From Lepidodermella squamata (lineage: Eukaryota > Gastrotricha): a DNA stretch of 64,000 nt. Shown here in pieces: positions 44,805 to 56,329 of the stretch. The DNA is taken from the NCBI GenBank assembly GCA_047495785.1, contig JBLDXI010000045.1, positions 310,001 through 374,000 of the forward strand, in the 5' to 3' direction. Both the position numbers and the translations under genes were made by a program. Positions within the stretch are counted from its first letter, which is position 1; every line of letters begins with the position of its first letter. The notes under the pieces were generated by a model that ran no database searches, was not told the DNA's origin, and worked only from the letters and a program-made list of their open reading frames with translations.

Positions 44805-45678
44805 ACGAGTGCTGCATGCCGTGGGGGTATCCCGGAATACTTACCCGAGAAACTAAAAAAGACTGATAATATTGTCAAAGTTCACTTTTAGAATCAATGA
44901 ATCTGGTCTAACTCAACTTCTACTCTCTTGCCCTGCCCTTCACACGTTGAATAAAAAGTCGATAGCTGTGGGCTGTGATGCAACAGGGCCAAAAGGCCAA
45001 AAAAGACCAAACAAGGCCAAACAGGGGCAATGGCCGAAACCGCGCAACTTCTCGGCTGGTCCAATTCACTCTCCACAGCTTCTTTAGCAACACGCACTTC
45101 GTCACTCTTCCCTCACATAAAGACGCGCGCATTTGGTCAGCTGACATTGCAAAATTATTAAAATAAAATTTATAAATAAGATTTTTAAAGTTAAACTGTA
45201 TATTCAAAAATAAAGTTGAGGAAAGTGCGCCGATTAATTTTCAAAAATTTCAGCCGATTTCAGCCGATTTCAGCCGATGCGATGCGCAGTAAACCGCCGA
45301 GTTTCCGCGACCATCTCGCCGCCGATTTTGAACTCGACCTATCGCACCAAGATTGGGCTTACACGACTGAAGGCTGACCTCGTGCTCTCGCGCTGCAATA
45401 CATTATTGACTTAACTTTTGCAACGTTGTTCTCAGTCAGAACTCCTTAAACAACTTATCATGCATTTTCCGAATTTCGACCGCTGTTTATCAGTTGACGC
45501 TTATTCAAATTTTCGCCTGTTTTTTGATCCCTTGAGTAGCATCGTAGATCAAAGGTGCCGACAATGTTTGCCATGAATATACCGACACCCGCATTTGTTA
45601 CTTCCCTGAAATTCATGTTCGTTTTATATAGTTCAGTTGCCATTCTTGAGATAGAATAGAAAATTTAAAGTTGGCTAA
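44805..45678. other. Region between the zinc-ribbon gene and OXSM
   Basis: Mostly no signal. Three copies of cagccgattt stand in tandem at 45251-45277, preceded by an acceptor-like aaatttcag. A short frame from 45282 (MRSKPPSFRDHLAADFELDL, stop 45377) could be a small terminal exon, but nothing else supports it. Confidence 0.3.
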
Positions 45679-47004
45679 ATGGCAATCGTTGGAAGGCGAG
45701 TAGTTATTACTGGAATGGGGACGGTTTCCCCGTTGGGATGCACGTTATCCTCGTTCTGGACCAAGTTACTTTCAGGCGAATGTGGCATCGTCAGCCTAGT
45801 CGAGCCTAGCTATGAGGGCCTGCCTTCCCGAGTGGCAGGAAAAGTTGACGAGAAAGCACTTGGTCTCAAATCTGCAGATTTTAATAAAAATTCGCGTGCT
45901 TCAGTATTTGCCCTAGATGCTGCAGAGCAAGCATTGATAGATGCAAACTTCTCTCCTCAGAATCTTAATGACACATCTAACATTGGGGTGATGCTTGGCG
46001 TGGGAATGGTTGATCTCGCTGACGTCTATAATCAGTGGGATTTGTATTCAAAGAAGGGCTACAATAAGGTTTCGCCATGGTTTATTCCTAAGGTATTGCC
46101 CAATCATGCCGCCGGAGTTTTGGCTTTAAAATACAAAATAAACGGCCTCGTGCACTGCATTTCAACTGCTTGTGCTACCGGCGCTCATGCTATTGGAGAT
46201 GCCTTTCGTCTCATCAAATCCGGTGAAATCGATGCCGTTCTGGTTGGAGCAACTGACTCGAGTGTAAACCCGTTGACCGTGGCAGGATTCAGCCGTATGC
46301 GCGCTTTGTCAACCGAATGTAACGACAATCCTACCAAGGCGTCTTGCCCCTTCGACGCGAAGCGCCATGGCTTTGTGCTATCGGAGGGGGCAGCTGTAAT
46401 GCTACTGGAGTCTGAAAGTCATGCTTTGTCTAGAAAAGCTCCTAAAATATATGCTGAAGTAGTTGGGTACGGCTTCAGCTCGGATGCACATCACATATCT
46501 GCCCCACCCCCAGATGGCAAAGGAGCTATAACAGCTATGAAGAATGCGATGAAAATGGCAAGTATCAATCATGAAAGCGTTGGCTATTTATCGGCTCATG
46601 CAACCAGCACACCACTGGGTGACGCTGCCGAAGCAGCTGCAATTTGCTCAACATTTCCTACTTCATTACCTTACGTTTCCTCTATGAAGGGGGCAGTTGG
46701 TATGTAAAAACGATTTGTACTGTGACAAATATTAAGTTCAGTTTCGCCAGGTCACTTGTTAGGAGCTGCAGGCGCAATAGAATCTGTTGCTTCCGTTCTT
46801 GCCATACACCATCAAAAGATACCTGGAACAACCGGGTTGAAAACTGTAGATACCAATCTCCCGGGTAAATTTGTTGAGAGGCTGCTCGTGCATGGCGCGG
46901 TTAAAGACTTCCCCAAAGGTTCGGATGGCCGTAGAATAGCGTTGAAAAACTCATTCGGTTTTTATGGAGCCAACGCTTCTGTCTGTTTTGCTGAATATCG
47001 ATGA
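45679..47004 (+). CDS. OXSM: 3-oxoacyl-[acyl-carrier-protein] synthase, mitochondrial type (KAS II)
   Basis: Exons 45679..46699 and 46751..47004 (donor GTATGT, acceptor TTCGCCAG, 51-bp intron) give 424 residues. The enzyme condenses malonyl-ACP with a growing acyl-ACP in mitochondrial type II fatty acid synthesis, which feeds lipoate formation. All active-site elements are visible: nucleophile Cys165 in ISTACATGAH, His307 in SAHATSTPLGDA, Lys337 in SMKGAVGH and His342. The C-terminal NSFGFYGANAS loop is also present. The intron splits the KGAVGH motif exactly, which confirms the join. The protein starts directly at the fold (MAIVGRRVVITGMG) with no obvious mitochondrial presequence, unlike the human enzyme; an upstream exon may be missed. 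NSD follows after 62 bp. Confidence 0.93.
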
Positions 47005-47066
47005 AATTTTAAATTAATTTGTATCCTTGAATATGGTTAATAGGGGCTTTAAATTTCTGAATTGGG

Positions 47067-50000
47067 ATGGATTCTTCCGAGGCGCCTCAGGGAGACGCCG
47101 AAACAAGTGCTCAACAAAATGATCAAATGGAAGTTTCGACTCATTCATTGCCAGAGACAAAAGAAAGCGGCCGCGTTTCGGCAACTGGGAAAGTCACGGG
47201 CCGCTCTTCTTACCTTCCTCCTACTGTATCTGAATACAATCGAGGTGACGTCGTCTGGGCTCATGTTCCTTGCTACCCGTGGTGGCCGGCGATTATTGCT
47301 GAGGACCCGAAAGACGGTCAATTTGCTCAAATGATGCCTTCCAAAGGCGGAAAACATCAAGGGATGATTCAACATTATCATGTGTTGTTCTTCGGTCCTT
47401 CGCCCGAGCATAACTGGGTTAGCATCCGCCACTTGATGCCGTACACAACACGCGCTGATTACGAGAAGTACTATGAAGACTTGAAACAGCGAGCAGCTAA
47501 GAGTTCATCCGAGAAAAAATTCTTTCAATCAATCAAAATCAAGCCTAATCAGCTGCCGCACTGGGAGACGGCGATTCGTGAAGCTGACGAGGCTATCGAT
47601 GAGCCATCAGTGGATGACCGATTAGAGCAATGGATCACCGCGTTTTTCGACAAGGCAGAGCGTCGAGCTGCTTCGAAAACTCCGAAAAAGCCGGCAAATC
47701 CTGAAGAAGGCGGCGATGCAGCTGCTAAATCTGCGGCTAAACGCAAGCGCCAAACTGTTTCGCCGAAGAAAAAGGCTGAAGAGGAAGCGGTTGAAGAATC
47801 ACCGCCAGAGCCCGTGAAAAACGAACCGTTGCCTGTCGCAGCTCCAGCTGTACCACCAAAGCCATTCAAACGGCCGAAAAAGAAGACGCCGTTACCACCG
47901 AGCAGTGTAGCTGATGAAGATTTGATTGCCATGGCCCAGTTGCCTGTTGATCCTTTGCCGGAAAATGACCCGGAAACTCAGCCAGAGGGGGCTTTCCACG
48001 CTTTCACTCAGCTTCATCTGCGATCAGTTGCGACGAGGTACCCAACCCAGAGCTACGGTCAATTGAAGACCTTACTCTACAACATTTGGACGAAAATGAC
48101 GTTGAACGAGAAGCGGAAGTGTTTGATGTCTCCATCCGAAAAACCAGTTGAGCCAGAGAAACCAACGAAGGGCAAGAAGGATAAAGAGAAGGAAAAGGAG
48201 ATTGTTGTCGTGGACGAACTCGAAGCCGGTAAGCCACCTCTACCTGCTCCTTTACCACCCCCAGTCGAAGAATACAAGGAGAATTTGGGAAATTATCAGC
48301 TTGAAAGTAATTTGAAAACTCTGAAAAATTAAACCTAGCTAATCAAGATTTTTAGTTTATCGCTTGACAAACATTTGGGCTCTTCGGAACCAGCCAGTTT
48401 GCGGTGTTTGCGAGAAGCCTGGCGCTGAATTGGCGCCCGAAAATACCAATGGAACATCCGGCCCGCTAGGTTCTCCTCCTCCCCCGCCGAATCCGAATGC
48501 CCAAGACGATGATTTCGTCCCATGCACTGGTCAGTGTTGCCGTCATTTCCACAAACGCTGCCTGGTTAAAATGTACGAATTCTTCGGATTGCCGGCATTC
48601 GCTCCCGCAGCTAATACTGTAGTTTTTGCCTTCTGAATTCCTGATTTTATTTAATTCAATATTTGATTTCCAGGCGATAATGTGTGCTGAATGTAATTCT
48701 GGTCGAAGGACTTGTTTCTCATGCAAAAAACAGGATTTGTCTCAAAACACGGAGAACAGTGCCGATGAAATGACCGAAGAAGATAAACAGGTCATCATGT
48801 GTTCAGTCAAAGGTTGCGGCAGATACTACCATCGAATCTGCGCTAACAAAATGCGACTATCCCGGTTCGAAAACAACACATTCACCTGCCCTCAGCACGC
48901 GTGTGCGACTTGCGCTGCTGCTGTTGAAGATCCCACCAGTGCCGAATCGTCTAGGAATGGGAAAATGTTCCGCTGTGTTCGATGCCCCGCCGCTTATCAC
49001 GTCGGCGATTTTTGCATCGCCGCTGGTACCCAAGTTCTCGGATTAGGGCCGAATATTGTCTGCGGCGATCATTTAGAACCAACCGCGGCTTTGGCGATGC
49101 TATCATCCGGCAATGTTGCCGCTAGAACTGCGGCTGTTTCTAAGCCGATGAATGTTACGTGGTGCTTCACCTGCGGGAAATCAGGCCCGCATGCCGATGA
49201 CAAGCAGGAACAACAGGCTGAATCGAACCAGGCGCCCGATCAGCCGCAGAGACCGCCGGAGAAGCCATTGATTTGCTGCGCGTCATGCCCGGCCGCCTAT
49301 CACAGACGCTGCCTACCAGCCGCCCAGGCCGCGTCGTCAGACCAGCGTTTCACCTGTGTCGATTGCAACGCTGGCAAACGGCCGTTATACGGCGACATTG
49401 TCTGGGTCAAAATCGGCCATTATCGCTGGTGGCCGTGCGAGATTTACCACCCGGAAAATCTGCCGCCTAATATTCGGAAAATTAAACACGGCACCGGTGA
49501 ATTTGCTGTGCGGTTTTTCGGAACTGGCGAGTTTTTCTGGATCGGCCGAGGGCGTTGTTTCCATTTTCAACACGGCGACACGTCTTCCGCTCCTACCAGT
49601 GGCCACGGCGGTCTGGCTCGGTCGTACAACATTTCGATCGTTGAGGCTACTACGGCCTTCGAAGAATGGACGCGTTTTAAGGAGCGTCAAATGGGAACTC
49701 AGCGAGAGCGAGCAAACTGCAAACCGGTTCCATTCAAATACATTAAGGTGGGTATTTCTTGTTGTTTGGGTTAAGGCTAACTTTTTGTCCTGCAACTTTC
49801 GATTTTGAGCTAATTTCTGAAATTACAGAATTTGACAAAAAGTTAAGCAGGATTTTTCTTCGAAAGGCCGAATTATGACATTTGGCTCAAATTATGTTTA
49901 TTAGCTCAGCTCTGAATGGGGTCGGCGTGATTTAGAAAATTTCTGCGAGTTTTACTTATAGCGGCATTTTTTGTAAATTAATTCGCTTACAACTTTAGAA

Positions 50001-52628
50001 AGATACTTTAATCCGCAGCAATTTCTTTCTTTTCGCAGCAAATTTTTTCTTTCCGCAGCAATTTTTCTTTCTCGCAGTATCACTTTCTTTTCGCAGCAAA
50101 TCAACGTTTTTTCCGCAGTAAATGCTAATTGAATAACTAATTGAAATAATATAGCCACCGAACTATATTAAGGCTATTCAATATTTAAAATCACGCCAGG
50201 TGATTGTAGCGAGCACGCGCCCAAAATTTGACGCGACTTGAGCGAGTGGAACGACGGCTTAAGGTCGTTAACAAATTGTTTTTCACATGTTAAACATCGC
50301 GACTTGATTAACTGCCAAATTCAATTACTAAAATATATGAATTATTTATGCCGTCTCCATCAACAATTGTAAGCTCTTCCTACGGGAGGCAGCGAATGCT
50401 CGAGGGTCAAATGTATCTCACTACATGTACCCCGTACATGTATCCCGTATGTCTCCGTACATGTACGTGTATCCCGTGAAGAAATGCCCCAAAATCCTTT
50501 AAGAAATAGCCCCACAATGTATCTCGTTGGGCAAATCTTAATGCGGTACGAAATTTCATTTAATTCTATACCTAACCAGTTTAGTCGGTTATTCAACTGG
50601 TTAGGGTTAGGGTTAGGGTTAGGTCAGGGTTAGATGCTGGGTCTTAAAATCGGGGACTTTGAACGGATTGGTATATTATGGTATGAGGATATTTCAAGGC
50701 TCTAAGCCGTCCTAGATTCTCGTTTTCGTTCACTGATATTTATATTCCCCGTTCTTTTCCCATTTTAGCTACTAAAAATAAATTGCTGTGGAAAAACGTT
50801 CATTTGCTGCGAAAAGAAAGTGATACTGCGAGAAAAATAAATTGCTGCGGAAAGAAGTATCGTCCCAACTTTATAGTCATAATTTGGGAAATTTTTATTC
50901 GCAATTATGGAAATTCCCAAATTATGACAGTAAAATGCTGAGGAATTTGTTGTCTAAGCCCTCATCCTAAATCGCGATTGAGACATTTATTTCGAAATTT
51001 TGCAGAATTTTCTGAAATTTGGTTCCACCTAAATTACTCTGAATTTATAGTCTAGAAATTCTCTCGACTCGAGTACGCTGTAATAAGAAAACTTGTCCTA
51101 ATCTTTTTCAGTCCAATTACCCGATTGGCGATGTTGAAATTCCTCGAGTTGATCTCTCCGAACTTCCGAAATGCGACTGTGATATCAACCAAGCCAACCC
51201 GTGCGGATCTGATATCGAATGCGTCAACCGCATGACTTACATCGAATGCCATCCTCAGGTTTGCAACGCCGGCGACCAATGCTGCAACCAGCGATTCGTT
51301 AAACGTCTCTACGCCCCTGCTGAGCCCTTCCGAACGGCGTCTCGAGGCTGGGGTCTTCGGGCGTTGGCCCCGATTAAGCGCGGCCAGTTCGTCGTAGAAT
51401 ACGTCGGCGATTTGATCGACGAGCCGGAGCACATGCGACGCGTTGAGGAGGCGAAAAAGACGGGCGAGACAAATTTCTACTTCCTGATGTTGGACGGCCA
51501 TCGAATCATCGACGCCGGGCCTAAAGGCAATTTATCCCGCTTCATGAACCATTCGTGCCAGCCGTCTTGCGAGACGCAAAAATGGCAGGTCAACGGCGAT
51601 TTGCGGGTCGGCCTCTTCGCGTTACGGGACATTGCCGCAGGGGAAGAGTTGACTTTCAACTACAATTGCGATGAAAGCAACGGTGATGCTATGCTGCTAG
51701 ATAAACAGCCGTGCCGCTGCGGGGCCCCGGATTGTCGGGGTTTGATCGGGGCCGCGAAGCCATCTGAATCCAGAAACACTAAAGCGAAGGAGGGGAAGAC
51801 GAAGTTAGGCCGGCGACAGCGCCAATCGCAGCAATTGGCAGTTTTCCGTGACCAGCATGACGATGAGTGTTTCCACTGCGGGGAACCGGGTCGGTTGGTT
51901 CTATGCGACAAGCCACGCTGCCCGAAAGCGTACCATGTCGGCTGTTTGGGCCAGGAGAAACCGCCGAGTGGCCGGTTTGTCTGCCCGTGGCACTACTGCT
52001 CGGCTTGCTGGAAGCCTTCGGTCCAAATGTGCAATTTCTGTCCTCACTCTGTAAGTTTTATTCGCTACCTTTGGCTATCAATTATCCTATTGTAAAGGAT
52101 CGAAATATTTCACCACTAAAAATGAGGTTCCAGCACTAAAGTTAAGAGTCATGGCACATCATTTTTCCGATTCTTGATGATTTCGACTTTTTCGGAAAAA
52201 TCACTGATTTGTAAAATCGATACTTGGAATCGATATCGGCGCTGGAGTAATATTGAGATCTATTGGTTAGGCCTGATCTAACAAAATGAGATTTTTGTGA
52301 AGACTTGAAACTCGAGAAGCCATATTTTGGGGAAATATAATGCTAGAGTCTCAATATTAGCGTTGGAACCCTAAAATTAGGGTGTGCACTTGGCCCATCC
52401 TATGTTAAACACATTATTTCGTTGAAATTTTTGGATTTATTTTATTATAATTTATTCTCTTTTTAGTATTGCACTGAGCATGCGAAACCTGAGAAAATCG
52501 TTGAACGAATGTCGGCAAATGATGGCCCGATGTGGTGTTGCACCGGCCATGATCCTAAAGAGCTGAACGAAGCACTCGGCTTCTCAGCATCTGGCGCTCC
52601 GTTGACCGAAGAAAAAACGGCTGCTTGA
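47067..52628 (+). CDS. NSD: NSD-family histone H3K36 methyltransferase
   Basis: Exons 47067..48306, 48356..48618, 48674..49747, 51112..52050 and 52467..52628 join in phase to give 1225 residues. Domain order is that of animal NSD1-3: PWWP at 59-130 (WAHVPCYPWWPAI), HMG-box-like at about 308-355, a PHD finger cluster from about 430 to 730 (CGVCEKPG, CAECNSG..CFSCKK, CSVKGCGRYYHRIC, CCASCPAAYHRRC), second PWWP at 738-810 (WVKIGHYRWWPCEI), AWS at 876-915 and SET from about 925 (RGWGLRAL; NHSCQPSC at 1005; ELTFNYNC). Post-SET CRCG is at 1061, followed by the C-terminal PHD/C5HCH pair (CFHCGEPGRLVLCDKPRC) at 1112-1190. The catalytic Asn-His and post-SET cysteines are present, so it should be active, writing mono- and dimethyl H3K36 in chromatin. 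Intron 3 is 1.36 kb and carries an inverted-repeat element. Confidence 0.95.
50002..50861. mobile_element. Non-autonomous element with about 90-bp inverted repeats in an NSD intron
   Basis: The left end (50002-50130) has successive copies of the word cgcagcaa(a/t)tt separated by ctttctttt. The right end (about 50780-50861) is its reverse complement: ctttcttttcgcagcaaat and ctcgcagtatcactttc both occur inverted. The outer ends share gatactt. Between the arms lie no protein-coding frame, a telomere-like GGTTAG array and repeats of cgtacatgta. No target duplication could be fixed. Confidence 0.65.
50599..50632 (+). repeat. Interstitial TTAGGG telomere-type repeat
   Basis: Four consecutive GGTTAG units, then gtca and a further GGGTTAG, lie inside the inverted-repeat element of the NSD intron. 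TTAGGG is the ancestral metazoan telomere unit. Most arthropods use TTAGG and rhabditid nematodes TTAGGC, so the unit may hint at the lineage. Confidence 0.7.
52192..52241. repeat. Dispersed intronic repeat, copy in NSD
   Basis: Same core as 13525-13577 (ggaaaaatcactgatttgta then tacttggaatcgatatcggc), in the last intron of the NSD gene. Words such as ggttccagcactaaa and aaccctaaaattagggt around it also recur in other noncoding parts of the window. Confidence 0.65.
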
Positions 52629-52917
52629 AGAAGAAAGAAATCTTTCAAATTTTGAACAACCAAAGGCTCATTCCATGCGAATCTCTCTTATTGCTCTGTG
52701 TTTCATCTTGTTTACACGAATTACCGGTGTTCAGTCGTGATTTCGATTTTGCCTGCCTGCCTGCCATTTGTAAAATGGATCGGTTTTTGTTTTAGCACTA
52801 ACGGTGACCAATCATTTATCTTTCATTTTTCGTCTTCTTTCGAGAATACACCACTAATTTTAGCTCTTTTTATTTACAGTTTTCGTTATTTTATTTTAGA
52901 AATATCTTGCTTAAAAA

Positions 52918-54509
52918 ATGTCATTTATTAGCACAACAAATCCAGTAAAGAGGATAGATTGCCGCACTGCGATGCTGGCGGCCTATGCCCCTGATGGTGG
53001 TCTACTTTTACCGGCGGAAATTCCCAAAATTGAGCGAGAGGAACTGAGAGAAATGGCTAAGCTTTCCTATACCGCGTTACTAGCTAATCTAATGTCGCGA
53101 TTTCTTGACCCAAAATTATTCGAAAAATCAGATTTGGAGAAAATTTTCGCCGATATTCCTCAAATGTTTGCCGTGAAAGACGAAATAATCCCTGTGAAGC
53201 ATATCGAAGCCAATGGCAGTGGACTGAAAATCGCTGTTGCTGAATTATATCACGGCCCTAGCCTTGCGTTTAAAGACCTAGCAACCATTCCAGCCTGTCG
53301 CGTGATGGACGCGGTTTTATCAAAAACTGAAGATGAAAACCTGCCAAAACGAGCGCTGGTTGTTGTGTCGACCTCGGGTGATACCGGCGCGAGTGTCTGT
53401 GGGGCTGTTAACGGCACTAAGCGGTTAGACGCTGTTATCCTATTGCCAGGGTCAGGGCGGGTAGCTCGAATCCAAGAGCGGCAAACAATCACTTGGCCCG
53501 GGGATAATGTCCACGTTTTCACCGGCGACGCTAGTAGTGATGACTTGGACATTCTGGCCGGTCGAATGCAGGACGGCTCGCCGTTGTGTGATCGAAATCT
53601 GCTGGAAGTTGCTAAGAAAAGCGGGTTCATTCTCACCAGTTTGAACTCATTGAATCCTATTCGAATCCTAGCGCAATTAGCGCCGTATTTCTACGTTTAT
53701 TTCAAAATGTGCCCCGAAGCTGATCGCAAAGTTTGTTTTGCCCTGCCGACTGGTGGCGGCGGTAACCTAGCCGCTGGTCTACTAGCTCGCCGAATGGGGC
53801 TGCCTATCGAATTTATTGTTGCGTTGAATGCGAATGCGTCTATTCCGAATCTGAGTGAATTTGTTGCGAAGTCTGGTAAAGATTTGTATGACGTACCAGC
53901 GGCGATTCGAACTCTAGCCCCAGCTATGGATATGGGTATTCCTTACAATTTGCCGAGAATCGCGCATCTTACCGCTGACCATTCCTTAGGTTCGATTTTC
54001 AATTCAATTTTAATTTAATTAATTTTTAATTTTTTCCAGTCAATTTGAGTGCTGACCCTTCGACTGGGCTTCAAAAGCTGAAAATAAACCCGGAAACCCT
54101 GGGAAAAGTTCAAAATTCTCTGTTCAGTGTCCAAGCTGCCTCTGACTCTGAAATTATTCAAACAATGCAAACTGTTGCTTCGAAAAATTCCGGCTATGTG
54201 ATTTGCCCTCATACCGCAACTGCTGTTTCGGCTTGTGCCAAAGTTTTCGGAGATGACAAATTATCCAAAGAATTTGCTGGAATCGTCGCAATTGCGACTG
54301 CTTCTCCGGATAAATTTATTGAAGCGTTGGATAAATCTGGATTGAATGATTCTTACAGCGGGGCTCGTGATTTGATTGCCAAACTTGATTCGATGCCTGT
54401 TCGAGCTCATTTTCTCGAAAAGGGCGCGCAGAATCAAGTGCCTTATGACAAATGGTTTGAGGCAATCAGTCAACACGTGACAGCGTCAATATTCACGAAA
54501 TCGTTGTAA
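52918..54509 (+). CDS. THNSL2: Threonine synthase-like PLP enzyme
   Basis: Exons 52918..53989 and 54040..54509 (50-bp intron, acceptor TTTTTCCAG) give 513 residues. The N-terminal block AYAPDGGLLLPAEIP and YHGPSLAFKDLA are diagnostic of threonine synthase-like proteins. Lys119 in the latter is the expected pyridoxal-phosphate lysine. Phosphate-binding and fold motifs STSGDTGAS, LNSLNPIRI and PTGGGGNLAAG are intact. Animals do not make threonine by the plant and bacterial route; THNSL2 proteins are reported to act as phospho-lyases on O-phospho-homoserine or O-phospho-threonine. That function here is by family analogy. The Lys and glycine-rich loop suggest it is catalytically competent. EMC10 follows after 102 bp and NSD ends 289 bp upstream. 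Confidence 0.9.
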
Positions 54510-54611
54510 ACAATACGGTGCTACTTAAATTCCAATCTACCTTCTAATCATCAATTATTTATTGATAATTTTATTTGATTAAATTGCGATTGAATCGATA
54601 GGATTTGAAAA

Positions 54612-55424
54612 ATGTTGAGTGTGTTGTTGCTCCCATCGTTATTTTTGGGATGCCTGGCTGCTACTGCAAATCGCGTTGATATCGAACACTCGATTGATGG
54701 CGAAAAATACTCGATTCGAGGCCATTTAGCCCTTCACTCTAACCTTCGAGAGTCCCCATCAAAAGGCCTTGTAGTCGTCGATGACTTCGACTCACTGCCT
54801 GAGGCTATCCAAAATTTCGAGGTAACTTCTATTTCGAATGATCGATCAATTTTTACGCGATTGAATTTTAGAGTGGCTCCGGTTACCGGGTTAGAATTCC
54901 GGTTATTCGAGTCGCATCTGGGGAGCTGCAATCTGGCGGCAATTTGCAGGGTCATATCGATGCATTCCTGCCAATGTCTTACCTAAAAGCCGCCTGCTTC
55001 GCGCATGAACTTCATTTATATATCGACCAGCTCGGAACAGCCTACGGTCTTTCAATTCTGCCACTGACATGTGCCAACAGTACTCTATCGACAAATCTTA
55101 AGGTGTTTCAAACAGAATCTGCTACTGGGTATATTATTTTGAGAATTCTTTCTCATTCAATTATTTTTTGATTTTTTCAGACCGGATACTAAAGCTTTTA
55201 TTCAGAAAATTGAAGAAGAAAGAGCTCGCAAAGCGAGGCAACCTGTTGATAACAGATCTTTCCTCCAAAAATATGTGAGTTCAAATAATGATTCATTTAA
55301 TTAAAATTTGTCTTAATTTTTCTAATTTTTTCAGTGGGTGTATATTGTGGTCGGTTTATTTGCGTTCACGTTGCTCAACGGTGCCAGTCAACAGGGCGGT
55401 GGGGGCGAAGGCCAAGCTCAATAG
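54612..55424 (+). CDS. EMC10: ER membrane protein complex subunit 10
   Basis: Exons 54612..54821, 54872..55128, 55181..55274 and 55335..55424 join in phase to give 216 residues, typical for EMC10. A signal peptide (MLSVLLLPSLFLGCLAATA) precedes a lumenal beta-rich domain including GYRVRIPVIRV. Next comes an acidic/basic helical linker (FIQKIEEERARKARQ), a single membrane helix YWVYIVVGLFAFTLLN and a Gly/Gln-rich end. The linker plus KYW helix is the best diagnostic of the family. EMC inserts tail-anchored and multipass proteins into the ER membrane, and EMC10 is its lumenal subunit. AATAAA signals follow at about 55555 and 55567. Confidence 0.92.
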
Positions 55425-55929
55425 GTCGGCTTATACACGTGAAGCATGTGGTGTCTGTTCTAGTTCAAATCAAGTGTCCCTGTTTGTATCGAATAATCGT
55501 ATTATTATTGTTATTATTTCGTTAAAATACTGAAATAATTTGAAATGTTCGGCGAAATAAAGAGGAAATAAAGTACTTCAAATTGTGGAAAATTGGCGAT
55601 GTTTTACGGGGATGGTGTGGGGGTGACGACATAATTGATGTCTCGAAACTGGGGGTTTTCAGCTCGAATAATGCGTGGAGATTTTTTGCCTCCGCGGTCA
55701 CCTTTATTATTAATAGCTACAATGATTAATGCGTCATGCGACTACTGATTTCGAGTTTATTTTTGCAATTAACAGAATATTGTTTGTTCCCGAGATTATA
55801 AAGGAGGCTTCCGGCGGGTAGCTGGCAGGAAATATGATTTGATTATAAAAAAGGCGAGACAAAAAAATTGCTTCAATTATTTTCATTCCTTCAATTCGTA
55901 CAACATACCTATTCTTGAGAAATCTCAAA
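55425..55929. other. Spacer between EMC10 and the small secreted-protein gene
   Basis: Holds the EMC10 polyadenylation signals (about 55555-55573). No other signal is seen apart from a Lys-rich reverse frame that I judge to be chance. Confidence 0.4.
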
Positions 55930-56269
55930 ATGCAGGCTGTTCTAACTTTCGCAATCTTGGCACTGGTGTTAGGAACGATTGATGCGGCTGAGAATAACGA
56001 CAAAAGCGCTATGGAATACCTCAGTGCGTTAATTTTTAACGTAATTAACGCGATAATTTAACGTTTTTATAGGTCGATTGATCGATGAGCTAATCGAAAA
56101 GGATGACCTGGAGACATTGGAACGCATCGAAGTCACAATTCAGCGCGAATTGGACAGTCGGCGAATGGAGCGATGCGTGTCTCATATTGGCTCGCAAACA
56201 GCGTGTGAAAATATGATGGCTATTAAAATTCTCTCGCAGATCAACAAAGAAGACAATCATAGCAATTAA
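55930..56269 (+). CDS. Small secreted protein, unrecognised
   Basis: Exons 55930..56023 and 56073..56269 (49-bp intron, donor GTGCGT, acceptor TTTATAG) give 96 residues. The first 20 form a signal peptide (MQAVLTFAILALVLGTIDAA). The mature part is acidic and helical (LIDELIEKDDLETLERIEVTI), with two Cys that could make one disulfide (RCVSHIGSQTACEN). No dibasic amidation site G-K-R is seen, so it is probably not a classic neuropeptide precursor; a single DSRRM pair might be cleaved. Function is unknown. AATAAA occurs at about 56311. Confidence 0.7.
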
Positions 56270-56329
56270 AATTTATTTGATTTACTTCAGTAGCGATGAG
56301 ATGGCGAGAGAATAAAATTCCTGCGTTAT

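Noticed and set aside
44890-45207. Four overlapping frames on both strands
   Set aside because: No start context, splice support or family likeness; the sequence is made of short gccaaa/ggcc repeats.
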